A stretch of 64,000 nt of DNA from Mucilaginibacter ginkgonis (GCF_009754905.2 NZ_CP066775.1:1860001-1924000); one strand, 5' to 3'; positions 31,122 through 38,256 are shown, numbered from the stretch's first letter. Numbers and translations: made by a program. The notes: a model not told the origin generated them from the letters alone.

Positions 31122-31144
31122 GGGATTATGGATTTAAATATTTA

Positions 31145-31240
31145 CTTGAAAAGATTTGAGATGTGAGATGTGAGCCGTAAGATAACACTATGATACCTCA
31201 CTGTCTCAAATCTCAAATCTCATGTCTCATATCTAAAACG
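31145..31240. repeat. Complementary-arm repeat of GAGATGT/GAGATTT units
   Basis: The left arm AAGATTTGAGATGTGAGATG (31150 onward) and the right arm at about 31204-31235 (CTCAAATCTCAAATCTCATG onward) are complementary at about 19 of 23 positions. The unit is seven bases long. A relative with the same unit lies at 33015-33047. Confidence 0.75.
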
Positions 31241-31261
31241 AGACCTCTATAAACAGCAATA

Positions 31262-31288
31262 GACCCCGGCCATTTTCGGGCCGGAGTC
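31262..31288 (-). terminator. Hairpin between rplL and rpoB (attenuator or processing site)
   Basis: On the - strand GACTCCGGCC, a seven-base loop and GGCCGGGGTC pair over 10 bp (one G-T); the flanks GCAATA and TATTGC can pair as an outer stem. No long T-tract follows, so read-through into rpoB is expected. Its place in the rplL-rpoB gap recalls the attenuator and RNase III site known there in E. coli; function here is inferred. Confidence 0.7.
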
Positions 31289-31319
31289 TGGTGCTTTTTG
31301 GGCTTATTGCCGGGTTAAA

Positions 31320-31703
31320 TTACTTAACCTCAACAACAGCGCCTGCTTCTTCTAATTGTTTTTTAAGTGACTCAGCTTCTTCTTTAGATACACCTGCTTT
31401 TAATTCTTTTGGTGCACCGTCAACAAGATCTTTGGCTTCTTTCAAGCCTAGGCCTGTAAGGTCTTTCACTAATTTAACAACAGCTAATTTTTGACCGCCA
31501 GCTTCTTTCAAGATAACGTCAAATGCGGTTTGCTCTGCAGCAGCAGGAGCAGCATCGCCGCCACCAGCAGCAGGAGCAGCAACTGCAACAGCTGCAGCAG
31601 CAGGCTCAATGCCATACTCGTCTTTAAGGATCTGAGCTAATTCGTTAACTTCTTTTACTGTTAAGTTTACCAACTGTTCAGCAAATGATTTTAAATCTGC
31701 CAT
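31320..31703 (-). CDS. rplL: 50S ribosomal protein L7/L12
   Basis: Stalk protein of the large subunit, 127 residues; it recruits translation GTPases. The N-terminal dimerisation domain ([20 protein letters not shown]) is followed by an Ala/Gly/Pro-rich hinge around residues 36-55, and the C-terminal domain has [17 protein letters not shown] sequence, [15 protein letters not shown] and the final VEVK. It follows rplJ by 58 bases. Confidence 0.98.
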   Translation of the reverse strand: MADLKSFAEQLVNLTVKEVNELAQILKDEYGIEPAAAAVAVAAPAAGGGDAAPAAAEQTAFDVILKEAGGQKLAVVKLVKDLTGLGLKEAKDLVDGAPKELKAGVSKEEAESLKKQLEEAGAVVEVK

Positions 31704-31761
31704 TTTATTTGTTTTTTTCTTTGAATACGTTTGTTTAAAATACCGTCTTAAGGTGCCGGTT

Positions 31762-32283
31762 TTAACCTTCTCTTTCTTGTAATGTTTTTACTAAACCTGC
31801 AATTGTAGATCCGCCTGATTGTAGGGCAGAAATAACGTTTTTAGCAGGCGACTGCAATAAGCCAATGATCTCGCCCAATAACTGTTCTTTTGATTTTAGT
31901 TTGATCAAAGTATCCAGTTGGTTGTCGCCGATAAAGGCCGATGAGTCTATGTATGCTGCCTTTAAAACAGGTTTGTCGCCTTGCTTGCGCAGTTCTTTGA
32001 TCAGCTTTGCCGGGGCAGTGCCAGATTTGGAGAACATGATAGACGATGAACCTTTTAAAGTGCCGTATACCGATTCGAAATCGCCACCAACGGCTTCCAT
32101 AGCTTTACGGATAAGGCTATTCTTAGCAACTTTAATGGTGATGTTGTTTTCGAAACATTTACGGCGGATGCTGTTGATCTTTTCAACAGTGAGGTTTGAA
32201 GTATCGGTAATGTAAAAATTACCAAACTCGCGCATCTGATCGGCAAGGCCTTCAACCAATTCGTGTTTTTGTTCCTTGTTCAT
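31762..32283 (-). CDS. rplJ: 50S ribosomal protein L10
   Basis: L10 anchors L7/L12 dimers to the ribosome base. The 173-residue protein begins [16 protein letters not shown], contains [18 protein letters not shown] sequence ([16 protein letters not shown]), and ends with the helix that binds L12 ([17 protein letters not shown]). In many bacteria L10 represses its own mRNA; here only two bases separate it from rplA, so no independent leader is present. Confidence 0.97.
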   Translation of the reverse strand: MNKEQKHELVEGLADQMREFGNFYITDTSNLTVEKINSIRRKCFENNITIKVAKNSLIRKAMEAVGGDFESVYGTLKGSSSIMFSKSGTAPAKLIKELRKQGDKPVLKAAYIDSSAFIGDNQLDTLIKLKSKEQLLGEIIGLLQSPAKNVISALQSGGSTIAGLVKTLQEREG

Positions 32284-32285
32284 GA

Positions 32286-32984
32286 TTAGATCCCCGCTAT
32301 TGTTTTAGTTTCAACTTCAATTCCGCGAGACATAGTAGAAGAGACGTGTACGCTCTTAAAATATGTTCCTTTTGCTGCAGATGGTTTTAACCGTGAGATG
32401 GTTTGCAATACTTCTAAAGCATTCTCATAGATCTTATCTGCAGGGAAAGATACTTTACCTATAGAGGCATGGATAATACCGGTCTTGTCAACTTTAAAGT
32501 CTATCTTACCAGCTTTAACCTCTGTTACCGCTTTGCCCACTTCTGGGGTTACAGTACCAGATTTAGGGTTAGGCATTAAGTTACGAGGACCAAGTACACG
32601 ACCTAGCCTACCTACTTTAGCCATAACGCTTGGCATGGTGATGATGATGTCAACATCGGTCCATCCACCTTCTATTTTAGCAATGTAGTCATCCAAACCA
32701 ACGTAGTCTGCACCTGCGTCTTTTGCTTCCTGCTCTTTGTCAGGCGTGCAAAGTACCAGTACACGTACAGTTTTGCCGGTTCCATGAGGTAATGTTGCTA
32801 TACCGCGTACCATTTGATTGGCTTTACGCGGGTCAACACCAAGGCGTACATCAATGTCTACAGAAGCATCAAATTTGGTAGTAGTAATATCCTTTACCAA
32901 AGAAGTCGCATCTTGCAAAGAGTAAGCTTTGTTAGCCTCAATTTTTGAAAGCACTGCTTTTTGATTTTTTGTTAATTTAGCCAC
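32286..32984 (-). CDS. rplA: 50S ribosomal protein L1
   Basis: L1 forms the mobile stalk near the E site and moves deacylated tRNA. The 232-residue protein has the signature [18 protein letters not shown] near residue 130 and ends with [15 protein letters not shown]. The start codon is GTG at 32984 (VAKLTKNQK), as no ATG is available in frame. It lies two bases upstream of rplJ and 97 bases downstream of rplK. Confidence 0.97.
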   Translation of the reverse strand: MAKLTKNQKAVLSKIEANKAYSLQDATSLVKDITTTKFDASVDIDVRLGVDPRKANQMVRGIATLPHGTGKTVRVLVLCTPDKEQEAKDAGADYVGLDDYIAKIEGGWTDVDIIITMPSVMAKVGRLGRVLGPRNLMPNPKSGTVTPEVGKAVTEVKAGKIDFKVDKTGIIHASIGKVSFPADKIYENALEVLQTISRLKPSAAKGTYFKSVHVSSTMSRGIEVETKTIAGI

Positions 32985-33009
32985 TTTCTTTAACTGATTT
33001 GTTAATAGT

Positions 33010-33081
33010 ATAGACTTGAGATGTGAGATTTGAGATGTGAGATATAAAATCTTAAATCAAAAATCCGAAATCAAAAATCCG
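33010..33081. repeat. Composite short-unit repeat between rplK and rplA
   Basis: Seven-base units GAGATGT/GAGATTT run from 33015 to about 33047, followed by a 14-base direct repeat (AAATCAAAAATCCG twice) around 33054-33081. The two halves pair only weakly, so this looks like two fused element arms rather than one hairpin. Confidence 0.65.
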
Positions 33082-33522
33082 TTAATTCCAGGGTGCTGCA
33101 CCAGATACGGTTATACCCATACTGCGGGCAGTACCAGCCACCATTTTCATGGCAGACTCAACTGTGAATGCATTTAAGTCAGTCATTTTATCTTCGGCAA
33201 TAGTTTTAACCTGATCCCAGTTTACGCTGGCAACCTTTTTACGGTTAGGTTCTGCCGAACCGCTTTTTAAGCCTGTAGCTTCCAATAACTGGATAGCAAC
33301 CGGCGGGGTTTTAATGATAAAATCAAAAGACTTGTCAACATATACAGTAATAACTACAGGTAATACCTTACCAGGTTTATCCTGGGTACGGGCATTAAAC
33401 TGCTTGCAAAATTCCATGATGTTAACACCTTTTGCACCCAATGCAGGGCCAATTGGTGGCGATGGATTTGCCGCGCCGCCTTTCACTTGTAGTTTTACTA
33501 ACGCACCGACTTCTTTTGCCAT
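33082..33522 (-). CDS. rplK: 50S ribosomal protein L11
   Basis: L11 forms the GTPase-associated centre with 23S rRNA and is required for RelA activation. The 146-residue protein has the conserved N-terminal [19 protein letters not shown] and the C-terminal GTARSMGI motif near residue 130. It is followed by rplA and preceded by nusG, in the standard order; a repeat fills the nusG-rplK gap. Confidence 0.98.
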   Translation of the reverse strand: MAKEVGALVKLQVKGGAANPSPPIGPALGAKGVNIMEFCKQFNARTQDKPGKVLPVVITVYVDKSFDFIIKTPPVAIQLLEATGLKSGSAEPNRKKVASVNWDQVKTIAEDKMTDLNAFTVESAMKMVAGTARSMGITVSGAAPWN

Positions 33523-33579
33523 TTTCTTAAATTTATTTATTACTCAATGTTAGTAAGTGGAAGCTATGTAACATTTAAG

Positions 33580-33700
33580 ATTTTGTGAGTGGTTGGTTAA
33601 GTGAGTGGTGAATAGTTATCACCTTGCCAACAAAACCTATACTCTATTATTTAAAAACAAGAATGGCAACTACTCACGTAATCAACCACTCACTGTTCAC
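33580..33700. repeat. Complementary-arm repeat of GTGAGTGG units before rplK
   Basis: The left arm at about 33585-33608 (GTGAGTGGTTGGTTAAGTGA onward) and the right arm at about 33670-33693 (CTACTCACGTAATCAACCAC onward) pair at roughly 21 of 24 positions. The loop of about 60 bases includes a tract GTTATCACC. Units are GTGAG/GTGG/GGTT. This sequence family is seen once in the window. Confidence 0.75.
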
Positions 33701-34242
33701 TATTCTTTCTCTATCTGCATGTAATTCAATTCGAGCGGCGTGCGGCGGCCGAATATCTTTACCATTACTTTTAGTTTCTTTTTCTCTTCGTTAACCTCTT
33801 CAATAACACCGCTAAAGCCATTGAAAGGACCGTCCATCACTTTAACGTTTTCGCCAACATAATATGGTACGTTCATGGTTTCGCCTTGTGTGGTCATCTC
33901 GTCAACCTTACCTAAAATGCGGTTAACTTCTGCCTGGCGTAATGGGATGGCATTACCTGCCTTATCGCCCAAAAAGCCAATCACACTATTAATGTTTTTG
34001 ATCACGTGCTCAAGCTCGCCGTCTAAAGCTGCTTCTATCAGCACATAACCCGGAAAAAAGTTACGCTCTTTAGCTATCTTTTTCCCATCGCGCATTTGGT
34101 AATATTTCTCGGTAGGTATCAATACCTGGGGCACTAAATGCGAAATGCCTAAACGGTTAATTTCGGCCTCTAAGTATTGCTTTACCTTTTTTTCTTTACC
34201 GCTGATGGCCCTTACCACGTACCATTTTAAATTTTCAGCCAT
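33700..34242 (-). CDS. nusG: Transcription termination/antitermination factor NusG
   Basis: NusG binds RNA polymerase, links it to Rho or ribosomes and reduces pausing. The 180-residue protein has an N-terminal NGN domain (KWYVVRAISGKEKKVKQYLE, then FFPGYVLIEA near residue 65) and a C-terminal KOW domain with GENVKVMDGPFNGFSGVIEE followed by LKVMVKIFGRRTPLEL. It follows secE by 12 bases in the secE-nusG-rplK order. Confidence 0.98.
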   Translation of the reverse strand: MAENLKWYVVRAISGKEKKVKQYLEAEINRLGISHLVPQVLIPTEKYYQMRDGKKIAKERNFFPGYVLIEAALDGELEHVIKNINSVIGFLGDKAGNAIPLRQAEVNRILGKVDEMTTQGETMNVPYYVGENVKVMDGPFNGFSGVIEEVNEEKKKLKVMVKIFGRRTPLELNYMQIEKE

Positions 34243-34254
34243 TACTATATTATA

Positions 34255-34449
34255 TTAGGTAAGTGAACCGTAAAACTGTTTTACTAAAAAACCAATGATC
34301 TGGTCCATGCCAAAAATAACCAGGGCAATGATCAGGGCTGCAACCAATACAAGAACGGCGCTGTTCTGCAGCTCGCGCATGGTTGGCCAGGTTACCTTTT
34401 GGGTTAACTCTATGTATGATTCTTTAATATACTCAGCTACGTTAGCCAT
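34255..34449 (-). CDS. secE: Protein translocase subunit SecE
   Basis: A 64-residue single-helix SecE, essential partner of SecY in the Sec translocon. The amphipathic N-terminal part (YIKESYIELTQKVTWPTMRE) carries the conserved KVxWPT motif, and one membrane helix follows at about residues 30-52. This short form without extra helices is typical of Bacteroidota. It lies just after tRNA-Trp and before nusG. Confidence 0.97.
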   Translation of the reverse strand: MANVAEYIKESYIELTQKVTWPTMRELQNSAVLVLVAALIIALVIFGMDQIIGFLVKQFYGSLT

Positions 34450-34473
34450 TTCTTCTTAATCAATAAGTTTAAG

Positions 34474-34544
34474 CACGGGAACAAGGATTCGAACCCTGAT
34501 CAAAGGTTTTGGAGACCTCTATTCTACCATTGAACTATTCCCGT
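34474..34544 (-). tRNA. trpT: tRNA-Trp (CCA anticodon)
   Basis: A 71-base cloverleaf on the - strand. The 5' stem ACGGGAA pairs with TTCCCGT, the anticodon loop is CTCCAAA with anticodon CCA, and the T-arm has GGTTCGAATCC. U8, A9 and G10 and a discriminator G73 fix the ends. The 3' CCA is not encoded. It sits between tuf and secE. Confidence 0.97.
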
Positions 34545-34551
34545 GTATAAA

Positions 34552-34577
34552 TCACCCCAAACCCCTAAAGGGGCTTG
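34552..34577. repeat. C-rich/G-rich palindrome
   Basis: CACCCCAAACCCCTAAAGGGGC, cut by the tRNA-Trp end, is one copy of the family also seen at 3892 and 39147; CCCCTAAAGGGG is self-complementary apart from the central AAA/T bases. Confidence 0.55.
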
Positions 34578-34584
34578 AAATGTT

Positions 34585-34624
34585 AAAACAAGGTACTCGG
34601 TTTAAAAGCCGAATACCTTGTTTT
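34585..34624 (-). terminator. Hairpin terminator downstream of tuf
   Basis: On the - strand AACAAGGTATTCGG, a short loop and CCGAGTACCTTGTT form a long stem (one mismatch) followed by TTAAC; on the + strand six T residues follow it. It lies 57 bases past the tuf stop, so transcripts may end here or continue into tRNA-Trp. Confidence 0.7.
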
Positions 34625-34645
34625 TTAAAATTAACCTTACCTATT

Positions 34646-34678
34646 TGCCTCCCCCTTTAGGGGGCCGGGGGGTTAGGT
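34646..34678. repeat. C-rich/G-rich palindrome next to the tuf stop
   Basis: CCTCCCCCTTTAGGGGGCC followed by GGGGGGTTAGG; the first part is palindromic. Member of the family at 3892, 39147 and 52350. Confidence 0.55.
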
Positions 34679-34680
34679 TT

Positions 34681-35868
34681 TTATTTTAATATTTCAGTTA
34701 CCTGACCGGCACCTACTGTACGGCCACCTTCGCGGATAGCGAAACGAAGACCTTTTTCCATCGCGATTGCGTTGATCAAAGCTACAGTGATGGTAACGTT
34801 GTCACCAGGCATAACCATTTCTACACCGTCTGCTAAAGTGATCTCACCTGTAACGTCTGTAGTACGGAAATAGAATTGCGGGCGGTAACGGTTAAAGAAA
34901 GGAGTATGACGGCCACCTTCTGCTTTAGAAAGTACGTAAACTTCTGCTTTAAAATCTGTGTGCGGGGTTACTGAACCTGGTTTGCAGATAACCATACCAC
35001 GACGGATAGCTTCTTTTTCAATACCACGTAACAATAAACCTACGTTGTCACCAGCTTCACCACGGTCAAGGATCTTGCGGAACATCTCAACACCTGTAAC
35101 GGTTGATTTTAAGTTCTCTGCACCCATACCCAGAATATCAACAGGATCGCCAGAGTTGATAACACCACGCTCTATACGGCCTGTAGCAACAGTACCACGA
35201 CCTGTGATAGAGAACACGTCTTCAACAGGCATCAAGAAAGGAAGATCTGTCAAACGCGGAGGGATCGGGATGTAGTTATCTACAGCATCCATAAGCTCCA
35301 TGATCTTGTCTACCCATTTAGTTTCGCCGTTCAAACCACCAAGGGCAGAACCTTGAATAACAGGGATATCATCACCAGGGAAATCATAGAACGATAACAA
35401 CTCGCGGATCTCCATCTCAACAAGTTCTAATAATTCAGGATCATCTACCATGTCAACTTTGTTCATGAAAACAGTTAACGCAGGTACACCTACCTGACGA
35501 GCCAACAGGATGTGCTCGCGGGTTTGTGGCATAGGACCATCAGTAGAAGCCACTACAAGGATAGCGCCGTCCATTTGAGCAGCACCTGTAACCATGTTTT
35601 TCACATAATCCGCGTGACCAGGACAGTCAACGTGTGCGTAGTGACGGTTAGCAGTTGAATACTCAACGTGAGCTGTGTTGATTGTGATACCACGCTCTTT
35701 CTCTTCAGGAGCAGAGTCGATCGAGTCGAATGAACGTGCCTCAGATAAACCTTTATCAGATAATACTTTTGTAATAGCTGCGGTTAAAGTGGTTTTACCG
35801 TGGTCAACGTGACCGATAGTACCGATGTTTAAGTGCGGCTTACTGCGGTCAAATTTTTCTTTTGCCAT
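34681..35868 (-). CDS. tuf: Elongation factor Tu
   Basis: EF-Tu carries aminoacyl-tRNA to the ribosome as a GTP complex. The 395-residue protein has the G1 loop [11 protein letters not shown]3 [13 protein letters not shown]4 NKVDMV and the C-terminal domains with [16 protein letters not shown] and [12 protein letters not shown]. It follows tRNA-Thr(GGT), as E. coli tufB follows thrT. No second copy is present in the window. Confidence 0.99.
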   Translation of the reverse strand: MAKEKFDRSKPHLNIGTIGHVDHGKTTLTAAITKVLSDKGLSEARSFDSIDSAPEEKERGITINTAHVEYSTANRHYAHVDCPGHADYVKNMVTGAAQMDGAILVVASTDGPMPQTREHILLARQVGVPALTVFMNKVDMVDDPELLELVEMEIRELLSFYDFPGDDIPVIQGSALGGLNGETKWVDKIMELMDAVDNYIPIPPRLTDLPFLMPVEDVFSITGRGTVATGRIERGVINSGDPVDILGMGAENLKSTVTGVEMFRKILDRGEAGDNVGLLLRGIEKEAIRRGMVICKPGSVTPHTDFKAEVYVLSKAEGGRHTPFFNRYRPQFYFRTTDVTGEITLADGVEMVMPGDNVTITVALINAIAMEKGLRFAIREGGRTVGAGQVTEILK

Positions 35869-35927
35869 GATTTATAAATTATTTACTTGGTTAATTTTTC
35901 TATTTTATTGTTACTTTCTTAAAAGCG

Positions 35928-35999
35928 AGCCAACGAAGGGATTTGAACCCTTGGCCTCTTCCTTACCAAGGAAGTGCTCTACCCCTGAGCTACGTCGGC
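35928..35999 (-). tRNA. tRNA-Thr (GGT anticodon)
   Basis: A 72-base cloverleaf: acceptor GCCGACG pairs with CGTTGGC, anticodon stem CTTCC/GGAAG encloses TTGGTAA with anticodon GGT, and the T-loop is TTCAAAT. The discriminator is U. No CCA is encoded. It directly precedes tuf. Confidence 0.97.
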
Positions 36000-36002
36000 T
36001 TA

Positions 36003-36100
36003 TGTTTTGATTTCGGATTTCGAATGTTCAATTTCGAAATTGACTATTCTCTATCTGAAAACTAAGTCCGAAATCGAAAATCCGAAATCCGACATATCCT
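36003..36100. repeat. Complementary-arm repeat of GGATTTCG units
   Basis: Arms GATTTCGGATTTCGAA (from 36008) and TCCGAAATCGAAAATCCGAA (36066 onward) are complementary over most of their length, with a loop of about 40 bases that itself contains a TTTCGAAA palindrome. Fills the gap between tRNA-Gly and tRNA-Thr(GGT). Confidence 0.75.
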
Positions 36101-36101
36101 G

Positions 36102-36174
36102 AGCGGAAGACGAGGTTCGAACTCGCGACCTATAGCTTGGAAGGCTATCGCTCTACCAACTGAGCTACTTCCGC
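36102..36174 (-). tRNA. tRNA-Gly (TCC anticodon)
   Basis: A 73-base cloverleaf: acceptor GCGGAAG pairs with CTTCCGC, anticodon stem ATAGC/GCTAT encloses CTTCCAA with anticodon TCC. The D-arm is GCTCAGTTGGTAGAGC and the T-loop is TTCGAAC. Discriminator U; CCA not encoded. Confidence 0.97.
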
Positions 36175-36179
36175 AGTTT

Positions 36180-36253
36180 TACCAATGAGTGAATGAGTGA
36201 GTTAGAGAATGAGTGAATAGAAACATTCTATCATTCAATCATTTTATCATTGA
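36180..36253. repeat. Complementary-arm repeat of AATGAGTG units
   Basis: Between tRNA-Tyr and tRNA-Gly, AATGAGTGAATGAGTGAG and onward (36184) pairs imperfectly with ATTCTATCATTCAATCATTT (36226 onward). Related to the copies at 9053 and 27218. Confidence 0.7.
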
Positions 36254-36260
36254 TAGCTGG

Positions 36261-36343
36261 TGGGGAGAGGAGGATTCGAACCTCCGAAGTCGTAAGACAG
36301 CAGATTTACAGTCTGATCCATTTGGCCGCTCTGGAATCTCCCC
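36261..36343 (-). tRNA. tRNA-Tyr (GTA anticodon)
   Basis: An 83-base class II tRNA with a long variable arm. Acceptor GGGGAGA pairs with TCTCCCC, and the anticodon is GTA. The discriminator A at 36261 is followed by an encoded CCA (36258-36260), the only tRNA of the five here with one. Confidence 0.97.
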
Positions 36344-36349
36344 AAGTTT

Positions 36350-36441
36350 GATTTCGAAATTCGAACTTTCGATTTCGGATTTTAGCCTCTTTAGGGAAGA
36401 TAATTTCGAAATTGAAAATCCGAAATTCGAAATTTCAACTG
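36350..36441. repeat. Complementary-arm repeat of TTCGAAATT/GGATTTCG units
   Basis: GATTTCGAAATTCGAACTTT onward (36352) pairs with ATTTCGAAATTGAAAATCCG onward (36400). The arms contain many TTTCGAAA palindromes. Fills the gap between tRNA-Thr(TGT) and tRNA-Tyr and is related to the copy at 36003. Confidence 0.7.
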
Positions 36442-36514
<73 letters not shown>

Positions 36515-36574
36515 TTTTTTAAAGAACATCTTTCAAGTGCTGACGCTTTTGTGTCACCTTCTCAAAAGGGAATG

Positions 36575-36603
36575 CAAATGTACATAATTTTGAGGCTCAG
36601 CAA
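36575..36603 (-). promoter_or_regulatory. Promoter of the tRNA-tuf-secE-nusG operon
   Basis: On the - strand TTG (36601-36603), an 18-base spacer and TACATTTG (36575-36582) match the Bacteroidota -33/-7 consensus fully. It lies just past the hpf terminator, about 60 bases ahead of tRNA-Thr(TGT). Confidence 0.8.
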
Positions 36604-36614
36604 AATTTTTTCAC

Positions 36615-36649
36615 AAAAAAAATCGGCAGGTCTTAAACCTGCCGATTTT
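36615..36649 (-). terminator. Intrinsic terminator of the rpsU-xerC-hpf unit
   Basis: On the - strand AATCGGCAGGT, a short loop and ACCTGCCGATT form an 11-bp stem followed by eight T residues, about 25 bases past the hpf stop. Confidence 0.93.
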
Positions 36650-36673
36650 ACAACGCTATAAGCGTTTTATTTA

Positions 36674-37027
36674 TTAAAAATCGTCATCTAAAGCAGATTC
36701 TGCCAATACGGCTTTTGTGCCTTTGGCATCGCTGATTGCCTTTTTCTGCTTATGGCGTTCAATCTGCTTGCGTAAACTTTCAATTGCCTTGTCTGTACAC
36801 TCTTCAAAAGTTTTGCATTGCTCCTTTACAAACAACTGCCCACCGGGGATAAGGCACTTAAACTCAACCTGTTTGTTGGCTTCGTCTTCTACATTTTCTA
36901 ATCGCAGATAAACTTCGGCGCTAATGATCTTGTCGTAATAAAGGTCAAGCTTGTCGGCTTTTTTCTGAATGAAATCCAACAATTTTCTGTCGGCTGTAAA
37001 GTGGATCGATTGCACTGAGATTTTCAT
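36674..37027 (-). CDS. hpf: Ribosome hibernation-promoting factor
   Basis: A 117-residue HPF/RaiA-type protein that binds the 30S decoding region and favours dormant ribosomes. It begins MKISVQSIHFTADRKLLDFI and contains KLDLYYDKIISAEVYLRLE; the lysine-rich end (IERHKQKK) is typical. Length places it among short HPFs. The start is preceded by AGGAGG with five bases before the ATG, a Shine-Dalgarno that most genes here lack. It follows xerC by 15 bases and ends at a strong terminator. Confidence 0.94.
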   Translation of the reverse strand: MKISVQSIHFTADRKLLDFIQKKADKLDLYYDKIISAEVYLRLENVEDEANKQVEFKCLIPGGQLFVKEQCKTFEECTDKAIESLRKQIERHKQKKAISDAKGTKAVLAESALDDDF

Positions 37028-37042
37028 TTTTCCTCCTGTGTT

Positions 37043-37927
37043 TTAGGCCTTTGGGTGGGCCAGTTTATAAATAGATTTTAAACGTTCTGCAGAATTGTGC
37101 GTGTAAACCTGTGTTGCACTTAAGCTGGCATGGCCAAGCAGTTCTTTAATAGCGTTTAGATCGGCACCATTATTTAATAGCGCCGTAGCAAACGTGTGCC
37201 TTAGCACATGCGGGCTTTTTTTATCCTGGGTTGATATGGCAGACAGATAGTTGCGCACAATTAAGTAGATCAATTTTGGGTATGCATCTGCACCCTTATT
37301 AGTAACGACCATGGTTAAAGAATTGTTACTAAAATTTTCACTTTTCTTAACATTCAGGTAATCAGCAATCAAAGTTTGCAGTTGTGCGTTTACAGGCACA
37401 ATTCGCTCCTTGTTGCGCTTACCCAACACCTTAATGGTGCCCGCCCGGGCGTCATAATCTGTTTCTTTGATGCCTAAAAGTTCGGCCAGACGGATGCCGG
37501 TACCAAACAACAGTTCTATTACCAGCTTGTCGCGCAGGCCCTTAAAATCATTTGTAAAAGTTTCGGCGTTATCCAGCATGCGGCTTAGCTTGGCCTCCTC
37601 AACCACAACAGGCAATTGTTTGGCTATTTTGGGTGTTTTAACGCGCGATGCCGGGTTAACCGTGATCTGGTTTTCCTGCAGCAGAAATTTAAAATATTTA
37701 CGCAGCGTGGCAACTTTACGGTTTACGGTGCGGGGTCCGCAGTCTTCTACCAGTTGCACCATCCATGCGCGAATGTCATGGTGGGTAATATCAGTAAGTG
37801 CTTTGTCAGCGTCCTGGCTTTTTAAGAAAGCAAAGAATTGCGCCAGGTCATTTTCATAAGCAGTAACGGTGTGGGGCGAGTACCGTTTTTCATGTTTTAA
37901 ATAGGAGATGAAACGCTGTGAAAACAT
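37043..37927 (-). CDS. xerC: Tyrosine recombinase XerC/XerD type
   Basis: A 294-residue site-specific recombinase for chromosome dimer resolution at dif. The N-terminal SAM-like domain is FISYLKHEKRYSPHTVTAY. The catalytic residues are all present: Arg146 (GTGIRLAELL), Lys170, His240 and Arg243 (HVLRHTFATALL), His266 (LLGHASL) and Tyr275 (QVYTH). The frame extends to a TTG at 37963, but the ATG at 37927 (MFSQRFISYL) is the natural start. A strong hairpin ends immediately upstream of that ATG. It lies between rpsU and hpf. Confidence 0.95.
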   Translation of the reverse strand: MFSQRFISYLKHEKRYSPHTVTAYENDLAQFFAFLKSQDADKALTDITHHDIRAWMVQLVEDCGPRTVNRKVATLRKYFKFLLQENQITVNPASRVKTPKIAKQLPVVVEEAKLSRMLDNAETFTNDFKGLRDKLVIELLFGTGIRLAELLGIKETDYDARAGTIKVLGKRNKERIVPVNAQLQTLIADYLNVKKSENFSNNSLTMVVTNKGADAYPKLIYLIVRNYLSAISTQDKKSPHVLRHTFATALLNNGADLNAIKELLGHASLSATQVYTHNSAERLKSIYKLAHPKA

Positions 37928-37972
37928 AAAAACTATTTGCGCATTGGAAAAGTCAATGTACAAATAGTTTTA
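37928..37972 (-). promoter_or_regulatory. Hairpin touching the xerC start codon
   Basis: AAAACTATTTG (37961-37971 read on the - strand) and CAAATAGTTTT (37929-37939) form an 11-bp stem; inside it CATTG and CAATG add five more pairs with a seven-base loop. It is followed by TTTTTATG. It could be an attenuator, an intrinsic terminator of rpsU read-through, or a translational operator for xerC. Confidence 0.7.
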
Positions 37973-37988
37973 GTAATGTATAATAGAA

Positions 37989-38011
37989 GGTGTAATTTTT
38001 AGAAATTACGC
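37989..38011 (-). terminator. Possible rpsU terminator
   Basis: On the - strand GGCGTAATTT, a three-base loop and AAATTACACC pair over about 9 bp and include the rpsU stop codon; a short T-rich stretch follows. Weaker than the hpf terminator, so some read-through into xerC is expected. Confidence 0.4.
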
Positions 38012-38197
38012 CTGGTCTAAATTCATGTTTTGCTTGTATATCGCGTGCTTGATTTCGTGGCGGCGGGATACAGATTTCTTCTCGAATGCCTGGCGACTGC
38101 GTAGTTCGCGTAATACACCGGTTTTCTCGAATTTCTTTTTAAAACGTTTTAACGCTTTGTCTAATGATTCGCCGTCTTTAATGTTAACTATGATCAT
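38006..38197 (-). CDS. rpsU: 30S ribosomal protein S21
   Basis: bS21, 63 residues: MIIVNIKDGESLDKALKRFK, then KFEKTGVLRELRSRQAFEKKSV and a basic tail. In Bacteroidota the anti-Shine-Dalgarno tail of 16S rRNA is sequestered by bS21, bS18 and bS6. The frame is open further upstream, but ATG 38197 is chosen because MIIVNIKDGE is the family N terminus. AAAGGAGGT, fully complementary to the 16S tail, lies at 38209-38217, 11 bases before the ATG. Confidence 0.97.
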   Translation of the reverse strand: MIIVNIKDGESLDKALKRFKKKFEKTGVLRELRSRQAFEKKSVSRRHEIKHAIYKQNMNLDQA

Positions 38198-38208
38198 ATG
38201 CCCGTAAT

Positions 38209-38217
38209 ACCTCCTTT
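38209..38217 (-). promoter_or_regulatory. Full-length Shine-Dalgarno of rpsU
   Basis: On the - strand AAAGGAGGT, nine bases complementary to the 16S 3' tail, 11 bases before the AUG. Bacteroidota genes seldom have Shine-Dalgarno sequences; rpsU is a known exception and bS21 is thought to control its own translation through it. Confidence 0.85.
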
Positions 38218-38227
38218 CATGGGACGA

Positions 38228-38256
38228 CAAAGGTAAGCAAATGATTTGATTTTCAA
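38228..38256 (-). promoter_or_regulatory. Promoter of rpsU
   Basis: On the - strand TTG (38254-38256), 18 bases, TACCTTTG (38228-38235). The predicted start, about 38222, leaves a 5' leader of roughly 25 bases with the Shine-Dalgarno almost at the 5' end. Confidence 0.75.

Noticed and set aside
33010..33081. Regular short units that might be a CRISPR array
   Set aside because: The period is 7 to 14 bases with no unique spacers, so it is a tandem-unit repeat.
35825..36010. Open frame on the + strand over the start of tuf and tRNA-Thr(GGT)
   Set aside because: Antisense translation of real genes; the peptide (EPTKGFEPLASSLP) is a known artefact of tRNA sequences.
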